A DNA stretch of 64,000 bases from Beroe forskalii (lineage: Eukaryota; Ctenophora; Nuda; Beroida; Beroidae): NCBI GenBank assembly GCA_011033025.1, contig WFMF01000047.1, positions 434,001-498,000 on the forward strand, in the 5' to 3' direction. Positions 20,901-32,254 of this stretch are shown here, in pieces (positions within the stretch are counted from its first letter, which is position 1; every line of letters begins with the position of its first letter). The translations under genes were made by a program, and so were the position numbers. The notes under the pieces were generated by a model that saw only the letters and a list, made by a program, of their open reading frames with translations, made no database searches and was not told the DNA's origin.

Positions 20901-22637
20901 CGTTGGACGGTTGGTCTAGTAACCCAGATAGTACGGGGGAGCCCAGATAGTACGGGGGAGCCCAAGTTAGAACGGGGGAGCCCAAGTTAGCACGAGGAAG
21001 CCCAGATAGTACGGGGGAGCCCAAGTTAGTATGGGGGAGCCCAAGTTGGTATGGGGGAGCCTACATAGTACGGGGGAGCCCAAGTTGGTATGGAGGGGCC
21101 CAGATAGTACGGGGGAGCCCAAGATGGTTCGGGGAGCCCAAGTTAGTACGGGGGAGCCCAAGTTGGTATGGGAGTATGGGGGAGCCCCGATACTACGGGC
21201 GAGCCCAAGTTGGCATGGGGGAGCCCAAATAGTGGGGGAGCCCAGGTTAGTACGGGGGAGCCCAGATAGTACGGGGGAGCCCAAGTTAGTATGGGGTAGC
21301 CCAGATAGTACGGTGGAGCCCAAGTTGGTATGGGGGAGCCCAAGTTAGTACGGGGAGCCCAAGTTGGCATGGGGGAGCCCAAGTAGTGGGGAGCCTGCGG
21401 GGAGCCCAAGTTAGCATGGGGAGCCCAGATAGTACGGGGAGCCCAAGTTGGTATGGGGAGCCCGAGTTAGTACGGGGAGCCCAGATAGTACGGGGAGCCA
21501 AGTTCGGGGAGCCCAAGTTGGTATGGGGGAGCCCAAGTTAGTACGGGGGAGCCAAGTTGGCATGGGGGAGCCCAAGTAGTGGGGGAGCCCAAGTTAGTAC
21601 GGGGGAGCCCAAGTTAGTACGGGGGAGCCCACGTTTGTACAGGGAGCCCAAGTTTGTATGGGGGAGCCCATGTTTGTACGGGGGAGCCCAAGTTAGTACG
21701 GGGGAGCCCAAGTTGGTATGGGGGAGCCCGAGTTATAATGGGGGAGCCCGAGTTATCATGGGGGAGCCCGAGTTTATACGGGGGAGCCTGAGTTTATACG
21801 GGGGGAGCCCGAGTTAGTATGGGGAGAGCCCGAGTTTGTATGGGGGTGCCCGAGTTAATATGGGGGAGCCTGAGTTAATAAGGGGGGAGCCCGAGTTATT
21901 ACGGGAGGAGCCCAAGTTAGTAGGGGGTAGCCCGAGTTATCATGATGGAGCCCGAGTTAATACGGGGTAGTCCGGGTTCTGATCATGGGGAGCCCAAACT
22001 AGGGGAGAGGGCATGGGGTGAGTGAATGGGGTGGCCCAATATAACGGAGGGGAGCCCATATTTGAAGCGAGGGGGAGCCCAAGGTAGGGTGGAGCCATAT
22101 GCGGTATAGCCCAGGATAAGGGTTGGTCTGGTATGGTGGATCCCGCGTTTGGGGGTTAGCCCAAGGCATTGCAGAAGCCCAAGGTAGGGTGGAGCCATAT
22201 GCGGTATAGCCCAGGATAAGGGTTGGTCTGGTATGGTGGATCCCGTGTTTGGGGTTAGCCCAAGGCATTCCCGAAGCCCAAGGTAGGGTGGAGCCATATG
22301 CGGTATAGCCCAGGATAAGGGTTGGTCTGGTATGGTTGATCCCGTGTTTGGGGGTTAGCCCAAGGCATTCCAGAAGCCCAAGGTAGGGTGGAGCCATATA
22401 CGGTATAGCCCAGGATAAGGGCGAGTCTGGTATGGGCGATCCCTTGTTTAGGGGTGAGACCAAGGGAAGTGGGTAAGCCCAAGATTAAGAGGAGCGGTGT
22501 ATAGGGGAGCCCGTGATTAGAGGTTAGCCCAAGTGTAGGGCGAGCCTGGGTATGGTTAACTCTGTTATGATGTATACCAAGATTAAGGGGAGGCATTTTG
22601 GCTCCCCCATTGTCCGGTATACCAAACTTGCCACCCC
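17934..22637. mobile_element. Giant inverted repeat with minisatellite arms, inserted in the GCGCAATT array
   Basis: The left arm starts GGGGGTGGCAAGTT and the right arm ends AACTTGCCACCCCC. Each arm contains, in mirror order, a roughly 99-bp tandem repeat (TGGGCTATACCGCATATGG..CTACCTTGGGC; about three units left, four right) and then a GGGCTCCCC array of 16-20 bp units (18480-19790 and 20930-22000). The spacer 19800-20925 is non-repeat and has a dispersed fragment at 20360. Flanking GCGCAATT DNA is in direct orientation on both sides. That is the pattern expected of an insertion and not of a palindromic duplication of the whole region. No TSD or transposase found. Confidence 0.75.
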
Positions 22638-22880
22638 CATTGAGTGCGATTGGGCGCAATCGGGCACAATTGAGCGGCAAGTGTAATTGAGCGCAATTGA
22701 GCACAATCAAGCACAATTTAGCGCCGTTGGGCGCAAACGGGGACAATTGAGCGCGATTGAGAGGCAAGTGTAATTGGGCGCAATTGAGCGCAATTTGGCG
22801 CAATTTGGCGCAATTTGGCGCAATTGAGCGCAATTGAGCGCAATTTGGCACAATTTGACGCAATTGAGCGCAATTTGGCT
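22636..22880. repeat. Continuation of GCGCAATT array
   Basis: Matches 17289-17600 nearly base for base in the same orientation (GAGTGCGATTGGGCGCAATC, then GAGCGGCAAGTGTAATTG). Either the array was split by the inverted repeat, with part of the left side duplicated, or part of it moved with the element. Confidence 0.88.
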
Positions 22881-23041
22881 TTTCCGTATGTAGATGGATT
22901 TCACCCATCCCTAGCATGCAACACTCGGAAATTTGGAGGCCTGGAGGGTCGTGTTTTTTCCCCGCGGAAAAAAATGGCGCGCGGCGAAGGGTAGGGTAAA
23001 ATCCTACTATTCCGTATGCAACACGACCCTCCTAATTTCGG

Positions 23042-24248
23042 TATGTCTCCCATATAAACGGCTCTGAGTGACGTCACAGATCTAAACGTCAATTTTTCTG
23101 TATCCTAAACCTAACCAAGTAACCAAAGCCCTACCCAAACCTTCCACTAGGGGTGTCACAACGCGTAGTTGCGCACAAAGTACTAGCACGAATTTACGAG
23201 GAAAAGTGAAACACAAATTTCTCCATTCAAATGGACATAACTCCAAATCTACTTGTCGGATCAGTCTGAAATTTGGATATGTGCTACAAAACACAATGTA
23301 GCATATTTAAAGCAGAGGGATTTTGAAAATTTTACTCAAAACGGAAGTTATGGTCAAAATTGACACTAAATTTTGTAAATTTCCACTAAATTACCTATAT
23401 CTCATCACTTGGATCGATTTGAAAAATTCTTTTCCGCTTCATAACTCTAAAATATTGTTTTCTGACGATTCTGTGAGTTTCATGATGATTCGATGAAAAA
23501 TGTGGACTGTAGAACTTTAATAGAATTCAGTTTTTTACTGCGACACGCGAAACTGACAAAATATACCCAAACAGCGAAACTTATCAGCGCGCACGTGCTA
23601 CGTTTCAACGTTTAGAATTGCGCGCACCGTGGGAATGCACGGGGGCGCTTGCGCGCTATTAAACAGTCTTTTCAGATTTGTTCTACGTCTATCCTGAGCC
23701 GGGTTATGAACGAAATACGTTCGTATTTTGACCACTTGCCTTTGTAGATTGATTATTCAAGTTCCATAAAATGTATTCCTCTGAAACTTTCAAGAAACGT
23801 TAGAGGAAGGATTAAGCTTTAATTTCCATGTTTTATTTTGCAGTTTGAGCGATGATTTCCCTTTTTATCGCGTTTTTTGTGGTGATGATTGATATGCGTA
23901 ATTTGATGCGAAATTTCGGCGTTGCTCAAAATGAGCGCGGCTCCTTGCCCACGTGCAGCCTCTAACTCACTCAAATTATTGAAAATGCTTTTAAAACTAA
24001 GTTCATTTGAAAGTAGTAATCGTGCTGATCATTTTGGTACCATTTTTGTGGTGATTCGTTAAAGTTCGTTTTTTATGTGACACCCCTACTCTAACCTTAA
24101 TCCTAACCCTAACCCTAACAAATCCTGACCCTAATCGTGACCCTAACCCTGGTCCTTAAAGCGCTAGGTGCGCTTAATTATATTTTTCTGAGTGACGTCA
24201 TTGTCATGGATAATGAAGGCTCCTGTTTATACTTTATATGGGAGACCG
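23042..24248. mobile_element. Telomere-like MITE, interrupted
   Basis: The left end TGTCTCCCATATAAACGG is followed by GTGACGTCAC. The right end carries GTGACGTCATTG and then ATATGGGAGACC. Between them are degenerate CCCTAA runs. An uninterrupted copy of about 260 bp is at 43343-43600 and a partial one at 59560-59745. The interruption is the element at 23150-24090. Confidence 0.75.
23150..24090. mobile_element. Element with AGGGGTGTCACA termini
   Basis: The ends AGGGGTGTCACA and TGTGACACCCCT are inverted. The interior of about 940 bp matches 42226-43185 in reverse (GTACTTTGTGCGCAA..ACGCGTTGTGACACC, ATGATCAGCACGATGA). No ORF. Confidence 0.8.
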
Positions 24249-24309
24249 ACCCAAATTTCCGAGTGTTGCGCGCTAGTGATGGGTGAAATCTATCTACTGG
24301 TTAGGGGAA

Positions 24310-24500
24310 AAATTGTCAGGCGTTGCCTGACCCCTTCGCGTGTCTTGTCAGGCGTTGCCTGACGACGTCAGACAACGCGTTGTCAGGCGTTGCCTGACCC
24401 CCTCGCGCGCGCGAAGCGCGCGCGCCACGACTAAATAAATTTAAAATTTTAAATAATGGGTCTGACGACGTCAGACAAACAACGCGCGTCAGACAAGAAA
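24310..24500. repeat. GTCAGGCGTTGCCTGAC hairpin cluster
   Basis: Three copies of the 17-base interrupted palindrome GTCAGGCGTTGCCTGAC, followed by GCGCGCGCGAAGCGCGCGCG and GTCTGACGACGTCAGAC. Each word can fold on itself. Related to 16460 and 456. Confidence 0.8.
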
Positions 24501-27500
24501 CAACTAAGAGTAAGAGTAAAATTCTTCTTTTTACGCCGCGCACTAACAGGATTTTATTCTAATACAGAATTTTCGCGTTGGAAAATGCAACTTGAATATA
24601 GTGAGCGCGAATTTGCTTCTTTTGATTTATTTTCCCGTTTGTTTCGTCGGTACTGATCACTCCATATTATGCATTGATTTGAATATTTACAGAAATCGAC
24701 CGTCGACCGTCGAATGTCGATATATCATATCATGTCAGATCTTAACTCAATTCATGGAAGATAAGAATTTAGATATGATATTTTTACTTTATAGCCCGTG
24801 ATAGCCCTGAGCACATGTTTGTTTTGAATTTCCTATTGCATGTTACATTCAGTATATTTATTTTTGCTTGTCCCCCCACTTTCCCTTTTTGCGCTGTTTT
24901 TCCGACAGACAACAGATAACAGACAACAGAGTTCAGCTACTCTATACAGTGGATACAGTAGGGTGCCATATGTTTTCATTTTTCGTTATTTCGCTGTACT
25001 AGCCTTCTTTGGAGAAATTCCTAGCCTGAGTGGATTAAGTTGCTTGAGAGCTTTATAGTTGTTTCTGCTTCAAGTGGTAAAATGCCTATGTGCAATTCTC
25101 AATCGGTCCATCCAATCGTTATATGCATAATAAATGAATCAATTACTGTATTCGGATAATACGAAACATATTGAATGACAAGGATCTATATCCTCCATTT
25201 GGGTTTTGTCAATCTTCCGTGAAATACTCTTGCTTGAGGCGAAAAACAAGTAAAAAAACCGTGAAACTTCACTTTTACTCCTGAATGACTCGCTCTTCAA
25301 TATACTTGATGTTTTAATTTCGTTCATCAGTTTTATTTTATCAGTTAACATTTATTTTAGGGGGGCTCTATTTTACCAGCATTTTCGTGCCTTTGCGGCC
25401 TTTTTAACCGGCTCCGACCAATGTAGCCTTATTTTGCGCCGTTTTAACTGAACCATTTTAAGAAATTCCCAGCATCCACCAAAATTTTGTCAAAATCTGT
25501 GAAAGATCAGATAACTTCCATAAAATCTGATAAAAATCAATAACTAAATAATGAAATAGCCTCGGTAGACGGGTTGCTGAAAAAGACCACTGAAAAAGAC
25601 CAAACATAAAACCTTTGTTCCTGTACAATATCAGTGTTGCTTTTGACCGACTACCACACGTTTTCCTAAAACGTTATCCTTAAACTTCATTCATGCGGCC
25701 TGCAGGAAATACGGCCTGCGGGAAATATTATTGTAGTTCTTGGTAATTCCAGTAGCTTAGGACTGTACATACAGTACCTCGTTCATAATTCTCTTCACGC
25801 CAGCAATTAATTAATTGGTCAGCTGTCTACACTTGTAAATGTGCAATAATACTCTTCAACTTTTGTCAGTGCTGTTGTTGAATTCAATAATTTTTAGTCG
25901 ATTGATACTGAAAGTCAACTTCTCTGTCATTTCAATTGTCATGCTTTCTGTAGTCATGGGTGAATGGATGGGTGATACTTGTTAATTGCATTCCATTAAA
26001 GGTATAGTATCAGGTTGTCACCATTCAAAAATGTCTTTTAGTTCATTATATATGAATTCATTGCATTTTTGTCGAAATTCATAACAAATGGCTTGTCGCT
26101 ATGTGATCGTCATTCATGAATTATAGGATCGTGCCAATGAAGAGCAGAGAAGATTTGTGCTTCTATGATGAACCTTTTATGGCGATTTATGGATGAAAAA
26201 GACTGTTAAAGCCCAAAAACTTTAAATTTGCTTGGTAATAAACACAGAAAAGGGAAAATTTCACAATTGTGAAGTCATGTCTCACTTAGGTTTTACAGGA
26301 ATGGTCTGTCAAGTTTCAGCTCAATCGGACGAATCTTAAATTACAGGATTCTGGGTACTTTGAGAAGTGAATCTGAAAAAAAATAGGGTTTAGCTGGGGT
26401 CAGTCGACTTGCTTTGATGACACGAGAGGATTTCTGAACCGTATTTTCATGTACAAACTACAGTACAGTGGTGGTGTATGATTATGATGATCAACCATGT
26501 CTCTAATTAAATAGAAGGTGAACATAAACCATTAGAATCATGCGATAAGAAGTACTGAAGATTTAGATGATCTTGTTTACTGATTTGCTTACTGAGCAAT
26601 TCTCAACACTTATCTGGCATTTCATTATCATAGCACTGTTGTGCAAAGTCCATATAACCTTTCTTCCACTTTGCTGTGATTAGAGTTTGTTAGACACATG
26701 TCTTTTATGAAATTGTGTAATTTTTCAGCTGTCTAGTGGAAGACTGAAGGGCAGTTCACTTGTCCGGCTGGTTAGAAGTTCATTGATCATCCTTGGTTAT
26801 AATGTTTACATGGACACCGGTTAAATTTTCATTTTGGTAAGGATTCACGTTTGCCATCATTCTTTGATGGCTAAAGTCCGAACCCTTGCACTCATCTGAC
26901 ATTCCACAATGGTGCTCCTTTTTCTCTGTTCTGAATCCAGGTGGTTGACTTCAGTTGCACGCTACTGCAACGTTGCTACACCAGCTGGTGACGAAACAGG
27001 TTCTACATCCCTGCAGGCTCTGCACATGTTAACACGTGTAGACGTGTATACTGTACAGAATAAACAGTCATGCCAGGCACAGTACAAAGGTGCAGTTATT
27101 CGATCTGAACCCTTGTCTTTGTGTATTCTTTTAATCTAATTCAGGAATCCAGGAATTTATTTAAAAAGTTCTAGAAACTTCTCGAGATTCCCCCTCTCTG
27201 CTAAAGTCTCCAAGTAATTTTGGTAATGACCTGCATCATGCATAATTTGATTTACAATCCTATTTTAATATTACACTCGGATTTACCAGGTCACACTTTT
27301 AAAGTGTCGTATTTCATTCTGGGAAGATGGATGTTGTATGTGATTTTGTGACCTGTGCGTGTGTAGGATTTGAGGAGAGAGCTTCGCTTAGCCTCTATTA
27401 TATTCAGCGTATTCGACTGTAGGGCTTCTTTAGTTCTATAGTATGTAGACCTCTCGACATGAATGTATAATTATGTTGCCCGATGAAAGAAATATTATGT

Positions 27501-27659
27501 ATCTGCGCATGTTACCTTTCAACTTTATCTTTCCTCTAATTTGTCGTGGTTATTTACTGGCCATTTAGTGCTTTTCAGTATTGTAGAATGTCTCTTTGTA
27601 GCCTATGTAGAATGTTAAATGGTCCTTCTAAATCTTTTGATACTTTGCTTCGGCAGATC
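24501..27659. other. AT-rich stretch without recognised genes
   Basis: I see no conserved protein, no exon with convincing splice context and no array. Short open frames start at non-ATG codons or show no domain. Upstream GLDC exons were looked for here and not found. Confidence 0.5.
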
Positions 27660-28447
27660 AGAAACTCTGGCCCCAGTTTATCCTGAAACCAGTGTTTCCG
27701 GACACCAAGATATTCTTGACCCCAGTGTACCATGGCAGTATTGAGTGTACCCTGACACCAGTATAGCTAGGAACCAGCGTACCCTGACACCAGTATACCC
27801 TGACACCAGTGTACGTTGACACCAGTGTACGTTGACACCAGTTTACTCTGACACCAGTGTACCCTGACACCAGTGTACCCTGACACCAGTGAACCCTGAC
27901 ACCAGTATACCCTGACACTAGTGTACCCTGACACCAGTGTACCCTGACATCAGTGTACCCTTACACCAGTGTAGTGTGTATCCTGACACCAGTGTACGTT
28001 GACACCAGTGTACCCTGACACCAGTGTACTCTGACACCAGTGTACCCTGACACCAGTGTACCCTGACACCAGTGAACCCTGACACCAGTCTACCCTGACA
28101 CCAGTGTACCCTGACACCAGTGTGCCCTGACACCAGTGTACCCTGACACCAGTGAACCCTGACACCAGTATACCCTGACACCAGTGTTCCCTGACATCAG
28201 TGTACCCTGACACCAGTGTAGTGTGTATCCTGACACCAGTGTACCCTGACACCAGTGTACCTTGACACCAGTTTACTCTGACACCAGTGTACCCTGACAC
28301 CAGTGTACCCTGACACCAGTGTACCCTGACACCAGTGAACCCTGACACCAGTGTACTCTGACACCAGTATACCATGACACCAATGACCAGTGTACCCTGA
28401 CACCAGTGTACTCTGATATCAGTTGACTTTGACACCAGTGTACCTCG
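27660..28447. repeat. 16-bp minisatellite (CTGACACCAGTGTACC)n
   Basis: About 48 units, with an internal higher-order block of about 240 bp (GTGTAGTGTGTATCCTGAC occurs at 27970 and 28216). The complement contains ACTGGTGTCAG, the core of the 59.8-kb array. Stop-free frames across it read SGYTGVRVHWCQ-type repeats and are not credible genes. Confidence 0.95.
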
Positions 28448-30254
28448 ACAATCGATAATAGTATGATCACTTTACCACTTTACAGACAGCTATAAAAAGT
28501 TTTCAGATTTAAGAGTATCGAGTCAATTTTATAGGGACTGTTGTTTGTTGTAAAGGCCACCGCATGACACACGAGAAATAGGCACTTCTAACACCTCAGC
28601 ATAGAAGTGCCCTATGATAACTTATCATCCTATAACCCTGTGAGAAGACTAATGCAGACAAAACAGGTGAACGAAACATTGCGCTGAGAAGTCATTATTC
28701 AACCAAACAACTGAAGTGAGCTAATTGAGAAATCACTTAATTATTTTGCATAACTTGAGATTTAACTGGAAGTGTGTTATTCATGATGATACAACTGATC
28801 TGGTGGGCATCACGAATAGATCCAACAGATCATCTGGTAAATATCATGAGAAAACTTCCTATAATCAATCATTTCAATTTGAAAGCAAGAGCTGAATCAA
28901 TTGGGAAGTGACAATTGTGTACTGACTATTATGGATAGACTGAATATAATCTCATAAAGCCTTTTATATACAGTTTGAGCGAACTTGATTTGGAAACAAT
29001 GTGAGTTGATAGTGAATTTACACTTACTTTTTTAGAGTTTGAGATCATGATATCAACTGCGAAAATATGCGGGACATGAAATATTTTGAATTAATATAAT
29101 AAAGGATGTTTGTTGTTTAGTGACTCTGTAAAATATAACAACCAACGTCAGTTGGTTTTTATTAACATTTAAACCTTGTAAACCTTGTAAACCTTGGCGG
29201 TTCAACGTCATCAACTCGCTACATCATGATACGATAATGACGTCATTCTACCCGCCTATTTCTTGTGCGCGGGTTTTAGGGTTTTCACCAAGAGCAATGT
29301 TGAAAACATTCATTTGCTTTTATAAGCGATTTTTTTGCATTTATCTGATTTATCTCAATAATCCAATAATGACTATTCGGTAAATATTTCCTAATTGCAC
29401 AAGATTAACAGGTCTAGACATATTCGTTACTAAAACAAACAGAGCCTCTCTGTCTCACACTCATATATGCGTACGTGATAATTAAGAATTCATTTGCCGT
29501 TGTCACCTCCGTACAATACTGCATTGTTTTGAAGTATTTTCTGCTGCATGCGAACTCTCGGCGATATTTTAAATGTTGAAGCTACTCAGCTTGTTTGCTG
29601 CCTGATAGTTGCCGCTTTTAGCTCAATGTAACAGGTAGCTAGAATTTGCTTGGTGGTTGTGCGCGATGTTTGTTTACAACAAGAAGCTCACCGACTTGGA
29701 TGTACGTATGAAGTCTGCTAGAAAAGTGCTTCTAAATTGGATAATGTGTTGCGATGTATTGAAGACCCTAAAAGGCAGCAATCACGTATTTATGTTCCGT
29801 TTACGTATTTTCGTTTGCAGTAGCAGTGTTTACATTCATCTATCTCTTATTTCTTATGTTCTGGGTTTTTGCTTGTTTTTCATTTGCTTTGCTATAAAGT
29901 GTGAATGGCAATGGTTTTTTGCTTGTTTTTTATTTTGTTTTCATGGTAACAACAATTTTATCTTTATTCAGAAAACAGGTTTACACCTTATTCATAAACC
30001 AATTCTATAACAGCATTGCCAATTAGGCCATCACATTATCACAATATCATTATTCCTACTTGGTTTTTGTCTTAATGAACTCATGTTGTATACTTGACAA
30101 AAGATGAATCTATCCAATGCTTAAAGCTACCATCTTTGTTTTACTTGCTACTTAGTCACTCGGATTTGACATCTCATTTGCGCAGTCAATCTGTCACATC
30201 GTTTGTCTCTCTCAAGTCTGCACTTGACACCTCATTCCCAGCTAAACTCCCACC
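28448..30254. other. AT-rich upstream region of the aldo-keto reductase
   Basis: No gene recognised. A possible non-coding leader exon ends near 29700 (GGATgtacgtatg), and a likely acceptor CATTCCCAG lies at 30232-30240, just before the reductase ATG. Confidence 0.35.
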
Positions 30255-31079
30255 ATGCGTCTCCCTCTGTTCGGCATTGGCACCTACCAACTAGAAGACA
30301 TCAATGTCCTGCGAGCAGTGATCCGGGCAGTGTTACCGCTGGGTGTCCGCCTGATAGACACTGCTCAGTGGTATGTTAACGAGGGTCTGATAGCTGAGGT
30401 TCTGGCTGAGGAGCTGCCCAAACATTCCCTCACCAGGGAGGACCTGGTGATCGTCAGCAAGGTGCATCCCCGCAACCACGGCTACGAGAAGGCGCTATCT
30501 TCCTCCCTGGAGAGCATCTCTCACTTCGGGTATCTGGACATGATGCTGGTGCACTGGCCCGGCATGCACGGCTCTGAAGGACATGACATGAGGAGCGTGC
30601 GGGCTGGCACATGGCGGGCGCTGGAGGAGCTGCTGGCAGCGGGCAAGGTGCGCGGGATCGGAGTGTCTAACTACACGGTGGAGCACCTGAAGGAGCTCCA
30701 GGAGTACTCCACGACGGGAGCACCGAGCGTGCTCCAGTCGGAGTTCCACCCGCGGTGTCACCAGCGAGACGTGCGGGAGTACTGCGCGGCGCAGGGCATC
30801 CAGTTCATGGGGTACACGCCCCTGGGTCGTAGAGACCTCCTGGGGAAGGACGTGGTGGTGGAGGTGGCGGGTAAACATGGGATAACTCCCGGACAGGTCC
30901 TGCTAAAGTGGAGCATGCAGAAGGACGCTGTCACCATCCCCCGGTCCTCCAGTGCGGAGAGGAATGTGGAGAATGTGGGGAGCTGGACTGATGGGGTGGA
31001 GCTGGATAAGGAGGATATGGAGAAGCTGGATCTGTTGGATGATGAGCACCATTACACGTGGAACCCTAACTTGTTGTAG
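30255..31079 (+). CDS. Aldo-keto reductase, intronless, 274 aa
   Basis: NADPH-dependent carbonyl reductase of the AKR superfamily, cytosolic. The catalytic tetrad is intact: Asp35 and Tyr40 (LIDTAQWY), Lys69 (IVSKVHP) and His100 (MLVHWPG). The barrel motif GIGVSNYT lies at 134-141 and the cofactor-phosphate motif IPRSSSAERNVEN near the C-terminus. The ATG has a good context (CCCACCATGC), and an in-frame TAA a few codons upstream rules out an earlier start in this exon. At 274 residues it matches the short bacterial-type or invertebrate AKRs rather than vertebrate 315-residue forms, and it starts directly at PLFGIGTYQL. The coding region is strikingly GC-rich and uninterrupted inside AT-rich DNA, which fits a retrocopy, an old transfer or simply a compact gene. 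Substrate unknown. Confidence 0.92.
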   Translation: MRLPLFGIGTYQLEDINVLRAVIRAVLPLGVRLIDTAQWYVNEGLIAEVLAEELPKHSLTREDLVIVSKVHPRNHGYEKALSSSLESISHFGYLDMMLVHWPGMHGSEGHDMRSVRAGTWRALEELLAAGKVRGIGVSNYTVEHLKELQEYSTTGAPSVLQSEFHPRCHQRDVREYCAAQGIQFMGYTPLGRRDLLGKDVVVEVAGKHGITPGQVLLKWSMQKDAVTIPRSSSAERNVENVGSWTDGVELDKEDMEKLDLLDDEHHYTWNPNLL

Positions 31080-32149
31080 CTTGAAATATTCGAGTTTTTT
31101 TTAAATATGATAGCTGATATTGGGGCAAATCAGTTTTTAAGAGGTGTTTTTAAAATTTTAATTGCATGGGTTTGTTTGGGCCCGATTTTAGATTTATTTA
31201 TTCAGCTCCATCGTTTTTAAGACTTGTTTGTGATATCCATTTCGATAACCGTAGGACTAGGACTATTGTCAGTTTGTAATTATAATTCGAGGAATCCTGT
31301 GTGTATGCCGGTATGAATTATATTCGTTTGGATTGCATATAATGCACATGGAATCTCGTATTACATTATTATATCGGAGGGTTTGTGTGTAGCCGTTGTA
31401 TGAACTCGGTGTATATTGTGGGGAATTATAACCATATTACAGTATTTTACATTTTTAGACAATGGTTCATGTGTTTCGTTGCCATGGCTTCAAATATTGA
31501 GTACAGCATTATTTTGGTGAATTATTTAGTATTGCCCTTGTGTTATTAACTGCTATCATATTCCTATTTATTAGGGTTATTTTAAAAAGCTATTGTCGTA
31601 TTTCAGACTTTTTATCTTCATGTTTTTGTGTTTGATTCAACAAGTTTCAATGTCTAGTAACTGCTCCTAAACTTTGATCAAAATGCATCGCATCCCTTTT
31701 ACCAATTTCCTCTCTATAACAATGCTAAATCAATCATTTAAGTTGGTTATTTTGATCGAAATTAGCTCCTTTTGGAACCATCGTAACAATAAAGAAATCA
31801 CGAATGATGAACTTGCTTTTGTTACGGGCTCCTCCAATTATGAACATTGGATAAATGCATAATGAAATAATTTTCTGCCTTGAATCTTATGAATATTCTA
31901 TTTTGGTCATTACTCAATGTTCATCGTGCAAGATAACAAGAACGATTTCACTCCATTCGTTTTAATTCTGTTTAATTCTGCTTCGGCTAAATATAGGCGA
32001 TGCATGTGAAAGTTCCTGTAATTCTCGTGCCAGATAATTATTAATTAATAATTATTATGACTTTATAATGAAGGAGTCTAGCATTATGTTGATTTGTTAA
32101 TCATATATTTTCTGAGTTCTTGTGTTCACCACTCCATCCTCCTAGCATC
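31080..32149. other. 3' flank of the reductase and upstream region of the kinase
   Basis: AT-rich, no gene. An AATAAA at about 31788 could serve polyadenylation of the reductase. Confidence 0.4.
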
Positions 32150-32254
32150 ATGAGTTGGCAGAAGCTCCTGGGAAGTTGTGCGGCAGTTGGCGCGGCGAGC
32201 CTTGGCGTCTACAAAATGAAGAACAACCATCTATTTGCCGGAACTGCGGAACAG
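32150..32254 (+). CDS. Kinase exon 1, putative transit peptide
   Basis: Starts at ATGAGTTGGC and ends GCGGAACAG|GTTGGC. The peptide has a hydrophobic Ala/Gly-rich helix at 9-21 and basic residues at 5, 22 and 24. Its assignment rests on phase agreement and leader-like character, not on a transcript. No second copy lies upstream of the duplicated kinase. Confidence 0.6.

Larger units (their letters stand above)
22890..24297. mobile_element. Outer TIR element of a nested set
   Basis: The ends are inverted for about 45 bp: GTAGATGGATTTCACCC left and complement GTAGATAGATTTCACCC right, followed by ACTCGGAAATTT in both. Boundary TA dinucleotides suit a Tc1/mariner-type target. Two further elements are nested inside. 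Confidence 0.75.

Noticed and set aside
27658-28470. Minus-strand repetitive frames with W-C-Q-rich units
   Set aside because: Product of the 16-bp minisatellite; the peptide period simply mirrors the DNA unit.
29657-30010. 117-codon ORF upstream of the reductase
   Set aside because: Becomes Phe/Cys/Ile-rich translation of T-rich DNA; at most a leader exon ending near 29700.
13236-30254. Search for the missing N-terminal GLDC exons
   Set aside because: No segment with the expected conserved blocks was found by eye; distant or highly diverged exons cannot be excluded.
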